DNA of 64,000 bases from Chloracidobacterium sp. (GTDB lineage: Bacteria > Acidobacteriota > Blastocatellia > Pyrinomonadales > Pyrinomonadaceae). The translations under genes were made by a program, and so were the position numbers. Shown here piece by piece: positions 1 to 8,469 of this stretch; position 1 is the first letter of the stretch, and each line of letters starts with the position of its first letter. The DNA is taken from the NCBI GenBank assembly GCA_016716305.1, contig JADJWP010000002.1, positions 3,284,501 to 3,348,500 on the forward strand, written 5' to 3'. The notes beneath the pieces were generated by a model, which ran no database searches, was not told where the DNA came from, and worked only from the letters and a program-made list of their open reading frames with translations.

Positions 1-1802
1 GCCTGCAGCCCGGTCGATATCGCTCCCGGTTCTGACAAGACTACAAACGCCACCATCGCCGTGCCTTTAACTTCGTCGGGGACGCCGATGACGGCGGCTT
101 CGGTGACGAGCGGATGGGCGACGAGCAGGCTTTCGACCTCGGCGGGGCCGACGCGTTTGCCAGCGACTTTCAGCGTGTCGTCGCTGCGGCCGAGGATGAA
201 CCAGTGGCCATCCTTATCACGCATCGCAAAATCACCGTGGACCCAGATGTCTTTGAATCGCCGCCAATAGGTGTCGAGATAGCGTTCCTTCTCCTGCCAA
301 AATCCGCGAGCCATCCCGATCCAGGGCTGTTTGATGACGAGTTCGCCGACCTCGCCGGGTCCGACCGGATTGCCTTCTTCATCCAGAATATCAACGTCCA
401 TTCCCAGACAAGGAGCAGGGAACGAACAAGGCTTTATCGGCAGCAGCGGATTGCCCATAAGAATACCGCCCGCGATCTCGGTGCCGCCGGAGTAGTTGAT
501 GATCGGTAGTTTGCTGTTCCCAACTTTCTCAAACAACCACCACCACGGCGCAGGATTCCATGGCTCACCGGTCGAGGCGAATGCCCGCAGAGAGCTCAGA
601 TCGTGCTTTTTCGGCAGGTCGTCACCGCAATTTGATAACGCACGGATCAGCGTCGGCGATATCCCGAGGATCTCGACCTTATGCTTCGCACAAAATTCCC
701 ACATCCGGTCAGGCTGCGGATAATCCGGAGCACCGTCGTAAATACAGATCGTCGCACCGTTTATCAACGCCCCATAGATCAGCCACGGCCCCATCATCCA
801 GCCGATGTCCGTGTACCAAGAGATCCGCGTGCCCCGCCCCACATCCGTCCCAAACGCCATATCCTGCGCCGCCTTGATCGGAAAACTCGCATGCGTGTGG
901 GCAATGCCCTTAGGCTTGCCCGTCGTGCCGGAGGTGTAGAGAATAATGAGCGGGTCTTCGGCGGCGGTTGGTTCCGGAGGCGTTTCAATACGAGGACTTA
1001 GCTCTTCGATGACTCTATCGATTAAATGAGGTACGAAAGTTACTTTGGGATTCGAACTCGCTCTAGCATCAGGAACCCATTTTTCATCGACCGTGAGGCT
1101 GCGATTCACAACAAGGATTGATTCCACAGTTGGACACGCCGCTACTGCTTGTTCGGCGATTGCATACGCATCAAAGAACTTTCCTCGGCGTTTGAATCCT
1201 TCAATCGTAACAAGCGCCTTTGCCTTAACCGCATTTAATCGGCTGGCAATCGCGTCCACTCCATAACCTGAGAAGACAGGAACAGCGATGGCCCCGATTC
1301 GCCCAATGGCTAATAATACTTCCACCGTCTCGTCCGACATCGGCAGATGTATCCCGATTGCATCACCTCTTTTTAGGCCGAGCATCATCAAACCCTCAGC
1401 CAAATCTTCCACGTCCTCCATCAATTCGAGATAAGAGGTCTCCCGAGAATTGCCCTCCTCGTCTTCCCATATGACCGCGGGCTGGTGTTGCATCGCGTCT
1501 GTCTGCCAGCGGTCGAGGCACATCTCGGTGATATTGAGGCCGGCGTCTGAGAGCCACGTTGGCAGTTCTACGCCGTTTGAGGTGTCGAGGAGTTTTTCGT
1601 AGGGCGGGTCGAATTTGATGTCGAGGAATTTCAGGACCTCTTCGGTGAATTTTTCGACGTCGCGGATGGAGAATTGATATAGCTCGTCCCACGTCGAAAC
1701 GCCGACTTGCCGCATGAACTGCGTTAGCCGCGAACGTTCGATGACCTCGGGCGTCGGTGTCCAGGCGATGGGCTGATCTTCGAGGAGGTTTTGATCGTTC
1801 AT
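1..1802 (-). CDS. AMP-forming acyl-CoA synthetase, acetyl-CoA-synthetase-like (3' end outside window)
   Basis: About 600 codons are open to the left edge, so the C-terminal lid is incomplete. The adenylation core is clear: the P-loop LYTSGTTGKPKG near residue 290, YSGGTEI in mid-protein, and the hinge block GDFAMRDKDGHW followed by GRSDDTLKVAGKR. The N-terminal extension and SGYGVDAIASRL resemble acetyl/propionyl-CoA synthetases rather than long-chain ligases. The family activates a short carboxylate with ATP to acyl-AMP, then thioesterifies it to CoA in the cytoplasm. The ATG at 1802 starts MNDQNLLEDQ. The catalytic lysine near the C-terminus lies outside the window, so activity and any acetylation control cannot be judged. 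The gene is divergent from the membrane protein at 1918. Exact substrate (acetate, propionate or acetoacetate) is inferred, not shown. Confidence 0.88.
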   Translation of the reverse strand, partial: MNDQNLLEDQPIAWTPTPEVIERSRLTQFMRQVGVSTWDELYQFSIRDVEKFTEEVLKFLDIKFDPPYEKLLDTSNGVELPTWLSDAGLNITEMCLDRWQTDAMQHQPAVIWEDEEGNSRETSYLELMEDVEDLAEGLMMLGLKRGDAIGIHLPMSDETVEVLLAIGRIGAIAVPVFSGYGVDAIASRLNAVKAKALVTIEGFKRRGKFFDAYAIAEQAVAACPTVESILVVNRSLTVDEKWVPDARASSNPKVTFVPHLIDRVIEELSPRIETPPEPTAAEDPLIILYTSGTTGKPKGIAHTHASFPIKAAQDMAFGTDVGRGTRISWYTDIGWMMGPWLIYGALINGATICIYDGAPDYPQPDRMWEFCAKHKVEILGISPTLIRALSNCGDDLPKKHDLSSLRAFASTGEPWNPAPWWWLFEKVGNSKLPIINYSGGTEIAGGILMGNPLLPIKPCSFPAPCLGMDVDILDEEGNPVGPGEVGELVIKQPWIGMARGFWQEKERYLDTYWRRFKDIWVHGDFAMRDKDGHWFILGRSDDTLKVAGKRVGPAEVESLLVAHPLVTEAAVIGVPDEVKGTAMVAFVVLSEPGAISTGLQ

Positions 1803-1917
1803 AAGACTCGGATTTCATTCAAAAATATCACGAAAGCGACAGCATAAAAACTTGTTGATTCGGTAAGACCTTAAAACGTATCATTGATATGGAAATGCCT
1901 CAGTCCAACCCACCCAA

Positions 1918-2424
1918 ATGAGCAAAATTAAACTTGACGATAGGATCGAAAACGCAGTGAATGCGTTCTTCGAAACGCAGCCCGAACCCGGCTCTTTGGC
2001 GGTGAATTATAGCGCTCATGATGAGCTGATGGCCTCGGATGAACCTGCTTTTTCCGAAAAATTTGGGAAATGGTCGACGATATTAAGAGAACTACTTTTG
2101 TTCGGCCCCGGAACGCTTTCTCTGTATTGGGTTACTCTCGTGCTGATATTCTTTTATCCGACGCTGGGTCTTCCGCTTCCGGGCCTATTGATGCTCGCAA
2201 TGACCGCGTTTATCACTTACGCGGGTGCTGGAGATATCAGAAAGGTTAAAAATCTGGCCGTGCCGGCGACGGTTATCATATGCGCGGCCGCAGTTTCGGC
2301 TGTGAGATCGATCTTCCCGGTGCCAGAAATCCTTAGCCCCTATTTCTCTTGGGCGATATATATGTTTCCCGTTGCGCTGATCGCTGCAAAGCTCGTTCAA
2401 ATGTGGCTTAAAGATAAATACTAG
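1918..2424 (+). CDS. hypothetical inner-membrane protein, about four TM segments
   Basis: The 168-residue product is not recognised. Residues 1-60 are hydrophilic and acidic. The rest is four hydrophobic stretches, beginning near LYWVTLVLIFFY, with short charged loops (DIRKVKN) and a KDKY tail, so an integral inner-membrane protein is likely. It stands alone between the divergent acyl-CoA synthetase and the SDR gene. Coding character (long uninterrupted frame, sensible membrane topology) supports a real gene. No function can be assigned. Confidence 0.7.
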   Translation: MSKIKLDDRIENAVNAFFETQPEPGSLAVNYSAHDELMASDEPAFSEKFGKWSTILRELLLFGPGTLSLYWVTLVLIFFYPTLGLPLPGLLMLAMTAFITYAGAGDIRKVKNLAVPATVIICAAAVSAVRSIFPVPEILSPYFSWAIYMFPVALIAAKLVQMWLKDKY

Positions 2425-2593
2425 ACGTCGGCAAAGCATTTGAGCGGCGGCGTTTATCAATGCCGCCGTTTTGATTTTTAAATGCCTTTGCGGCTATCTT
2501 ATTTTCATCAACTATTTTTAGGGAGCATCATCCAAGCTTCACGCGGTTGCGTGAAGGTATGAAAGTTCCTGACCGCAAAGGCCTACGAGGACC

Positions 2594-3382
2594 ATGACGG
2601 ACAACACACCTACGATCTCGTTTCCAAATAACCTTTTTGCTGGGAAAACTGCGGTCGTTACCGGTGCGTCGCGAGGTGTTGGGCGGGCGGTAGCTGTACG
2701 TCTCGCTGAGGGCGGGGCAAATGTTGTTGTGAACTATCTACAGCAGCATGCCGAGGCTGATGAAACCGTTCGGCTTTGCCAGGAAAAAGGCGTGAAAGCG
2801 ATCGCGGTTCAGGGCGATGTTTCCAGCATAGTTGCGGCGACCGAGATCGCGAGACGCGCGGTAGAGGAATTTGGCGGCATTGATCTGCTGGTGCTGAACG
2901 CCGGGATCTGGGAAGGTGCTCCGATCGAGGAAATGTCCGAGGAGACCTGGAACCGCGTCCTTAACACAAACCTGAAAGCGGCGTGGGCGATGTCGAAGGC
3001 GTGCGTTCCCGCGATGAAGAAACGCGAATCCGGTGCGATCGTCCTGGTCTCTTCAACCGCCGGCCAACGCGGCGAGGCGAATTATTCGAATTACGCGGCG
3101 TCAAAAGGCGGCCAGATCAGTTTTACAAAGGCACTCGCATCAGAACTTTGCCCAAAGATACGAGTTAACTGCGTCGCACCGGGCTGGATCGAAACGGCAA
3201 TGGTCCGGCCTGTGTTTGAAGACAAGGAATATCATCAAAGCGTTTTGAAGACGATCCCGCTTAACCGCGTCGCCACGACCGACGACGTTGCCCTTTCAAT
3301 ATGTTTTCTCCTCTCGCCATGGGCACGCCATATCACCGGCGAGATCATGAACGTTAACGGCGGCGCCGTGCTCTGCGGGTGA
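2594..3382 (+). CDS. SDR-family oxidoreductase, FabG-like
   Basis: This 262-residue classical short-chain dehydrogenase has the cofactor loop TGASRGVGRA (residues 23-32), the LNAG motif (101-104), the catalytic serine in LVSSTAG (153/154) and the YxxxK pair in YAASKGG (Tyr167, Lys171). It ends with the usual TGEIMNVNGG segment. The family reduces or oxidises carbonyl/alcohol groups with NAD(P)H. 3-oxoacyl-ACP reductase is the closest generic label, but the fold is used for many substrates and no fatty-acid genes are adjacent. It precedes the PLP enzyme at 3469 with an 86-base gap containing a hairpin. Confidence 0.88.
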   Translation: MTDNTPTISFPNNLFAGKTAVVTGASRGVGRAVAVRLAEGGANVVVNYLQQHAEADETVRLCQEKGVKAIAVQGDVSSIVAATEIARRAVEEFGGIDLLVLNAGIWEGAPIEEMSEETWNRVLNTNLKAAWAMSKACVPAMKKRESGAIVLVSSTAGQRGEANYSNYAASKGGQISFTKALASELCPKIRVNCVAPGWIETAMVRPVFEDKEYHQSVLKTIPLNRVATTDDVALSICFLLSPWARHITGEIMNVNGGAVLCG

Positions 3383-3429
3383 GAAGCCGGAATTGTGACC
3401 TAACGCACAGCGAGATGCCTTTCAGCGTG

Positions 3430-3470
3430 ATAAGCGATAAGTAGCCGGCCCGGTCGGCTTGATCGCTTAT
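3430..3470 (+). promoter_or_regulatory. hairpin covering the start codon of the PLP-enzyme gene
   Basis: ATAAGCGAT (3430-3438) is perfectly complementary to ATCGCTTAT (3462-3470). Inside it AGCCG (3443-3447) pairs with CGGCT (3455-3459). The right arm contains the first two bases of the ATG at 3469, and no Shine-Dalgarno is visible outside the stem. It lacks a T-tract, so it is not a standard terminator. A role in translational control is inference. Confidence 0.5.
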
Positions 3471-4527
3471 GAACACGAATAGCCTCAGCGATTTCCAGAG
3501 CCACTTTGCCGCTCTTCCAGCCAGTCGGAATTACGTCGAAAACCTGATCGGCAATACCCCGCTTCTAGCCATTCACTGCCATTTTAAAGGCTCGCGTCGG
3601 ACCGTTTTCGCAAAGGCCGAACACTTGAATCTGTCCGGGAGCATTAAAGATCGGATGGCGTACCATATCCTTCAATGTGCATACCGCGACGGTGCAATCC
3701 GTAAGGGCGACATCATCGCCGAGGCGACCAGCGGCAACACCGGCATCTCGTTCGCGGCTATCGGCCATGCATTCGGAAATCCGGTTCATGTATTCATGCC
3801 TGAATGGATGAGCCAGGAACGCATATCGCTGATCAAGAGTTATGGGGCCGAAGTAACGCTCGTGTCTCATGAAGAGGGCGGCTTTCTTGGTAGTATCGAG
3901 ATGGCTGACGCATTCCGATACGAACATGGCAGGGTTTTTCTGCCGCATCAATTCTCGAATCTCGCCAACCCCGAGGCCCATTACGAAACGACGGCGCCCG
4001 AGATATGGGCCCAACTCGCTAAGGCCGGATTTGAGCCGGATGCCTTTGTGGCAGGGGTTGGAACAGGCGGGACCATTATGGGATGCGCGGCGTACTTTCG
4101 CGAGAAAGATCCCAACATCAAGGTCTATCCGCTTGAACCGGCCGAATCGCCGACGCTGTCGACGGGCCACAAGGTCGGCAGCCACCGTATCCAGGGCATC
4201 TCGGACGAGTTCATTCCGCCGATCTGCGATTTAAAGAAATTGGACGAGGTGATCAGTGTTTCGGACGGCGATTCCATCCTGATGGCGCAAATGCTTGCAA
4301 AAGAGCTTGGGCTCGCGGTCGGTATCTCGTCCGGAGCGAATTTTCTGGGAGCACTGATCGCTCTCGAAAAACTTGGCCCCGAGGCCGTCGTTGCCACCGT
4401 GCTTTGTGATGACAATAAGAAATATCTGAGTACGGACCTTGTTCGTGAGGAACCGATCAAAGACGGCTATCTTTCGCCCGATGTCCGACTTTTTGGATAC
4501 CAAACGATCGGACGGGTCACTCCCTAG
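3469..4527 (+). CDS. cysteine synthase / cystathionine beta-synthase-type PLP enzyme
   Basis: This 352-residue fold-type II PLP protein has IGNTPLL at residues 27-33, the PLP-binding Lys60 in SGSIKDRMA, the substrate/asparagine loop EATSGNTGISFAA and the phosphate-binding GVGTGGTIMG. These are the hallmarks of O-acetylserine sulfhydrylase and cystathionine beta-synthase. The family performs beta-replacement at serine-derived substrates to make cysteine or cystathionine. It is slightly longer than CysK/CysM (about 310) through N- and C-terminal extensions. The start is uncertain because the ATG is sequestered in a hairpin. It lies just upstream of the aspartate-family cluster, which would fit cysteine/methionine supply. 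Whether it is CysK, CysM or CBS cannot be settled here. Confidence 0.85.
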   Translation: MNTNSLSDFQSHFAALPASRNYVENLIGNTPLLAIHCHFKGSRRTVFAKAEHLNLSGSIKDRMAYHILQCAYRDGAIRKGDIIAEATSGNTGISFAAIGHAFGNPVHVFMPEWMSQERISLIKSYGAEVTLVSHEEGGFLGSIEMADAFRYEHGRVFLPHQFSNLANPEAHYETTAPEIWAQLAKAGFEPDAFVAGVGTGGTIMGCAAYFREKDPNIKVYPLEPAESPTLSTGHKVGSHRIQGISDEFIPPICDLKKLDEVISVSDGDSILMAQMLAKELGLAVGISSGANFLGALIALEKLGPEAVVATVLCDDNKKYLSTDLVREEPIKDGYLSPDVRLFGYQTIGRVTP

Positions 4528-4634
4528 ATCGAAACGCAGGCGAGCGATCGCAATCCATCAGCTAAGCTTGACAATGCTATAAGAAACGGTTGAACTTCTC
4601 AGTTATTGTGAGCGCAAGTTCGGCACCGACAGTC

Positions 4635-5975
4635 ATGAAGTTTGGCGGCACGTCCGTCGGCGACGTCGCCGCGTTCGAACGCGTTCTTCACGTTGTTTCG
4701 ACCCAGGCCGAAAGGCGTCCGATCGTTGTAGTCTCGGCGATGACCAGAGTAACTGACGCATTGCTTGCGGCTTTCGAGATCGCTAAGAAAGGAGAATTTG
4801 CCGGCGCGATATCTTCGCTCGAACCGCAATACGAACGGCACATCGAGGTCGCAAGACATTTTATTCCCGAAGGCTCGCCGAACCTCTTTGACGCCGAGCT
4901 ACAATTTGCCCGCGACGAACTTTCTGATCTTTTGATGCGTGCTGCACGGCGTTCGCTCCCGCTCTCGATGCTTAAAGACGCGATCGTTTCCTACGGCGAG
5001 CAACTTTCCTCGCGACTCGTGGCCGAGGTATTGAAGGTGAAAGGCGTCAACACAAGGCATGTCGATTCGCGGCGGCTTATCGTGACAGACGACGAATTCG
5101 GCGCGGCCCAGCCGATAATGGAGGAGACGGCCGATCTTGTCCGGCTCGAGCTTGAACCCGCGATCGACGAGGGTGAAGTGCCCGTAATGGGCGGCTTCAT
5201 TGCCGGCAACCGGGCGGGTGAAACGACGACTCTCGGCCGAGGCGGTTCCGATTATTCGGCGGCGATCGTGGCTGCGTCGCTGAACGCCCGTGAATTGCAG
5301 ATATGGACCGATGTCACGGGCGTGATGACGTGCGATCCGCGGATCTGCAGCAACGCTCGCACGATCCCTGTACTGTCTTACGAAGAGGCGGCCGAGCTTG
5401 CTTATTTTGGGGCGAAGGTCCTTCATCCGAAAACGATCAAACCGGCGGTGGATCATGGCATCCCGGTTCGCGTCTGCAACACATTTGAGCCTGGAGCGGT
5501 CGGCACGATGGTCGTTGCCAAATCGGGCGAGGCTCCGAACAAGATCAAATCGATAGCAAGCAAAAAGGGTATAACGATCTTGCGGGTAACCTCGGCGCGG
5601 ATGCTTGGCAGCTATGGTTTCATGAGTGCGGTGTTTCAGGTATTTGACCGCTACCGTACGGTGATCGACGTGATCTCGACATCAGAGGTCTCGATCGCGT
5701 TGACGCTCGACAATACCGCTTCTTTAGAAAAGATCGTTGACGAGCTGTCGAGGCTTGGCGATGTCGAGGTCGTACCGGGTTACGCCGTCATCTGCGTCGT
5801 TGGCGAGGGCCTTCGAGCCTCGACCGGCCTTGCATCCAAGATCTTTTCAACCATTGATGACGTCCATATCGAACTCGTCTCCCACGGGGCATCGGCCGTG
5901 AATCTAACTTTTGTTGTGAAAGAAGAGGACGCGGCCGGCGTCATAAGTAAGTTGCATTCAGAGTTTTTCATTTAA
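4635..5975 (+). CDS. lysC: aspartate kinase
   Basis: The enzyme phosphorylates L-aspartate, the first step toward lysine, DAP, threonine and methionine. The amino-acid-kinase domain starts with MKFGGTSVGD, continues with GGFIAGN and GRGGSDYSA, and ends about residue 285. Two ACT-type regulatory segments follow (ISTSEVSIALTLD; VNLTFVVKEEDAAG), implying feedback control by an end-product amino acid. I chose the ATG at 4635 because family members begin at this motif. A TTG at 4590 would add 15 residues that are not family-like. With this start the protein has 446 residues, normal for monofunctional LysC. It is the first gene of the DAP cluster, 12 bases before dapE. Confidence 0.95.
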   Translation: MKFGGTSVGDVAAFERVLHVVSTQAERRPIVVVSAMTRVTDALLAAFEIAKKGEFAGAISSLEPQYERHIEVARHFIPEGSPNLFDAELQFARDELSDLLMRAARRSLPLSMLKDAIVSYGEQLSSRLVAEVLKVKGVNTRHVDSRRLIVTDDEFGAAQPIMEETADLVRLELEPAIDEGEVPVMGGFIAGNRAGETTTLGRGGSDYSAAIVAASLNARELQIWTDVTGVMTCDPRICSNARTIPVLSYEEAAELAYFGAKVLHPKTIKPAVDHGIPVRVCNTFEPGAVGTMVVAKSGEAPNKIKSIASKKGITILRVTSARMLGSYGFMSAVFQVFDRYRTVIDVISTSEVSIALTLDNTASLEKIVDELSRLGDVEVVPGYAVICVVGEGLRASTGLASKIFSTIDDVHIELVSHGASAVNLTFVVKEEDAAGVISKLHSEFFI

Positions 5976-5987
5976 CTGACAACCGAA

Positions 5988-7019
5988 ATGAGTCTTTTTG
6001 AATTAACGAAGTCATTAATGAACATTCCGTCCGTTTCCGGTAACGAGGAAGCGGTAGGGTATTTCTTGCGCGATCATCTGGAAACGCTCGGGTGGACGGT
6101 CGAGCTACAGCCGGTCAGCGAGAATCAAAATAACGTCATCGCAACTCTGAACGACACCCCGCGAGTATGGCTTTCGACACACATGGACACAGTGCCGCCG
6201 TTCATTCCGCCGACGGAAGATAACGAGAAGATCTATGGCCGCGGGGCGTGTGACGCGAAGGGAATAATTGCGGCCCAGATAACTGCGGCTGAGCAGTTAC
6301 GAAAAGAGGGAATTACGGACATCGGCTTGCTCTACACGGTCGAGGAAGAGCGTGCGAGCACCGGTGCGAAGGCGGCGAATCTGCACCCGCTCGCGGCGAA
6401 ATGCGAATACATGATCAACGGCGAGCCGACCGATAACGACCTCGCGATCGGCTCTAAGGGCTCGTTCCGTCTGATGATCAAAACAAGCGGGAAGGCCGCA
6501 CATTCGGCGTATCCCGAAGAAGGCGATTCGGCGATCGAGACGCTTCTGGACATTCTTGAAGACATTCGGCACACGCATTTCCCGCATGACGATTTCTTTG
6601 GCGAGACGACTGTGAATATCGGCACGATAGACGGCGGCCTCGCCCTGAACATCATCCCGCCAAAAGCGGAGGCCGGCTTGCTCATACGCCTGACAACGAA
6701 AAGAGAGCCGATCGAACAGGCTCTCGAGAGTGTCATCCGCGGCCGCGCCGAAATAGAGGTCTTATCGTGCAGCGAACCGGTAAAACTATTTCCTGTGGAG
6801 GGCTTTACACAGAAAGTGGTCCGGTTCACCACCGACATCCCGCACATGTCCAACTGGGGCAAACCTCTTCTCCTCGGCCCCGGATCGATCCTCGTCGCCC
6901 ATACGAAGGATGAATTTGTTTTGAAGAAAGATCTTGAGATCTCCGTTGAGTTTTACATTAATTTGGCTAAGAAATTATTAGCCACGAATTACACGAATGT
7001 CACGAATCAGGCGGTCTGA
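5988..7019 (+). CDS. dapE: M20-family deacylase, probable succinyl-diaminopimelate desuccinylase
   Basis: The 343-residue di-zinc M20 hydrolase has HMDTVPP (His65, Asp67), GRGACDAKG (bridging Asp89) and the catalytic pair VEEER (Glu119/Glu120). The later LLGPGSILVAHTKDE block carries the last ligand. DapE removes succinate from N-succinyl-LL-DAP. The presence of DapD in the same cluster supports this over ArgE or LysK, although sequence length and style are also LysK/ArgE-like. The last residues (NYTNVTNQAV) and the stop codon are encoded by the left arm of a large palindromic repeat (6982-7045), so the native C-terminus was probably altered by repeat insertion. dapB follows directly. Confidence 0.85.
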   Translation: MSLFELTKSLMNIPSVSGNEEAVGYFLRDHLETLGWTVELQPVSENQNNVIATLNDTPRVWLSTHMDTVPPFIPPTEDNEKIYGRGACDAKGIIAAQITAAEQLRKEGITDIGLLYTVEEERASTGAKAANLHPLAAKCEYMINGEPTDNDLAIGSKGSFRLMIKTSGKAAHSAYPEEGDSAIETLLDILEDIRHTHFPHDDFFGETTVNIGTIDGGLALNIIPPKAEAGLLIRLTTKREPIEQALESVIRGRAEIEVLSCSEPVKLFPVEGFTQKVVRFTTDIPHMSNWGKPLLLGPGSILVAHTKDEFVLKKDLEISVEFYINLAKKLLATNYTNVTNQAV

Positions 7020-7045
7020 TCCGTGACATTCGCGTAGAGTCGTGG
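6982..7045. repeat. 64-base imperfect palindrome of dispersed type
   Basis: The left arm (6982-7010, starting CCACGAATTACACG) and the right arm (7016-7045, ending AGAGTCGTGG) are complementary over about 29 positions with a few mismatches, around the loop GCGGT. Each arm contains GAATGTCACG or its complement. It spans the dapE stop codon and ends 17 bases before the dapB ATG. Similar words (TTCGTGTAATnCGT) recur at the 3' end of the gene at 39454, suggesting a dispersed REP-like family. It may form a strong mRNA hairpin between dapE and dapB. Confidence 0.75.
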
Positions 7046-7062
7046 CAAAACCGCTTTGCTTT

Positions 7063-7770
7063 ATGAAAATCGCACTTATAGGCTACGGAACGATGGGGAA
7101 ACTCATTGAACGTCTTGCCTTAGAGAAAGGACACGAGATCGCCGCCATAATTGATGAATCCGATGCCGAACGTACGGCTGCTGAGATCGCGGGGAAACTG
7201 CACGGATGCGATGTTGCGATAGATTTCACGACCGCTGAGGCCGTTCGGCGGAATGTCGAGGCTTGCGTGCTTGCAGTTGTTCCGTTGGTCGAGGGCACGA
7301 CGGGTTGGAACGCGTCGCGTACTGAGATCGAACAAATTGTCCTTGATGGCAACGGGTCGATGGTTTACGGGGCGAACTTCTCGATCGGTGTGAATCTGTT
7401 CTATCGCATTGCCGAATTTGCCGCCGAGCTTTTCGCGAGGTTCCCGGAGTACCAAGCCTTCATCGAAGAGCAGCATCATTCACGAAAGAAAGATGCACCA
7501 AGCGGAACGGCGTTAAAGCTCAGAGATCTGTTGTCACATTACGTCAATGCTGGAGATATCGCCTCAACTCGTGCGGGGAGCATTCCAGGCACGCATCGTG
7601 TCGGATTTGACGGGCCGGCGGACCAGGTCCTGCTTGAGCATATCGCCCGTTCGCGTGAGGGGTTTGCATTAGGGGCCGTGATGGCCGCCGAATGGGTCGT
7701 CGGAAAGAAGGGTTTTTTCGAGTTTAGTGAAGTGATGGACGAGATAGTTGGCAAAAAAACCGCGAATTAA
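7063..7770 (+). CDS. dapB: 4-hydroxy-tetrahydrodipicolinate reductase
   Basis: DapB reduces the DapA product to tetrahydrodipicolinate using NAD(P)H. The protein has 235 residues. The Rossmann motif GYGTMG is at residues 7-12 and FTTAEAV lies near 55. The catalytic block EEQHHSRKKDAPSGTA has His138/His139, Lys142/143 and PSGTA 146-150. The ATG at 7063 gives the canonical MKIALIGYGTMG. A GTG at 7042 lies inside the palindromic repeat and is unlikely. The end overlaps the next frame by 23 bases, so translational coupling with the trpF-like gene is plausible. Confidence 0.95.
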   Translation: MKIALIGYGTMGKLIERLALEKGHEIAAIIDESDAERTAAEIAGKLHGCDVAIDFTTAEAVRRNVEACVLAVVPLVEGTTGWNASRTEIEQIVLDGNGSMVYGANFSIGVNLFYRIAEFAAELFARFPEYQAFIEEQHHSRKKDAPSGTALKLRDLLSHYVNAGDIASTRAGSIPGTHRVGFDGPADQVLLEHIARSREGFALGAVMAAEWVVGKKGFFEFSEVMDEIVGKKTAN

Positions 7771-8404
7771 GGTCTGCTGTATCGCCGATGCTCAAGAGGC
7801 GGCCGATGCGATCGCGTATGGCGCCTCGGCTATCGGGTTGGTAGGAGATATGCCGTCCGGTCCGGGGCCCATATCAGATAGAGAAATATTCAGGATCGCC
7901 CAAACTGTTCCGCCGCCAATAGCTACGTTTTTGTTAACCAGCCAACAAACTTCGCAGGGAATTATTGATCATCATCACCGTACGAAGACGAACACGATCC
8001 AGATCGTCGATGAACTGACGGATCGTGCATATCACGACATCAAGGCGGCGTTGCCAAATGTGAAGCTTGTGCAGGTAATTCATGTCATCGGCGAAGAATC
8101 GGTGGACGAAGCGGCTGAGCTTGCCGAATATGTTGACGCGATCCTGCTGGACAGCGGCAATCCTAAATTAGCGGTCAAGGAACTAGGTGGAACCGGGCGT
8201 CGGCATGATTGGAGACTCAGCAAAAAGATAGTCGAAACGTGTGGAAGGCCAGTGTTTCTTGCCGGCGGGCTGAATGCCGACAACGTCCGAAATGCGATCG
8301 AAACCGTGCAGCCGTTCGGGGTCGATCTTTGCTCCGGCGTTAGGACAGACGGAAAGCTGGATCTGCGAAAACTAGAAGCGTTTTTTGACGCGGTATCGGT
8401 TTGA
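7748..8404 (+). CDS. trpF: phosphoribosylanthranilate isomerase-like protein
   Basis: This 218-residue TIM-barrel protein resembles TrpF. IKVCCIAD stands where TrpF has K-I-C-G with its catalytic cysteine, DAILLDSGN contains the expected aspartate, and GRPVFLAGGLNADNV plus GVDLCSGVRTDGKLD form the phosphate-binding end. TrpF isomerises N-(5-phosphoribosyl)anthranilate in tryptophan synthesis. The canonical glycine after the catalytic Cys is replaced by a second Cys, and the GFVFAPSSPR-type loop is missing, so this is a divergent subgroup. It starts at TTG 7748, overlapping dapB. No other trp gene is in the window, so its placement in a lysine cluster may mean a different role. Confidence 0.75.
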   Translation: MAKKPRIKVCCIADAQEAADAIAYGASAIGLVGDMPSGPGPISDREIFRIAQTVPPPIATFLLTSQQTSQGIIDHHHRTKTNTIQIVDELTDRAYHDIKAALPNVKLVQVIHVIGEESVDEAAELAEYVDAILLDSGNPKLAVKELGGTGRRHDWRLSKKIVETCGRPVFLAGGLNADNVRNAIETVQPFGVDLCSGVRTDGKLDLRKLEAFFDAVSV

Positions 8405-8469
8405 TGCTGACAGGGCACACGCCCGACCAGTCGTGTTTCCGCCGTTGATTCTGTGATAATCTTTGCCGT

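Noticed and set aside
4568..4592. TTGACA with nearby TATAAG, and a TTG start at 4590 for lysC
   Set aside because: The two hexamers are only four bases apart, not a promoter, and the aspartate kinase family begins at the MKFGGTSVGD encoded from 4635.
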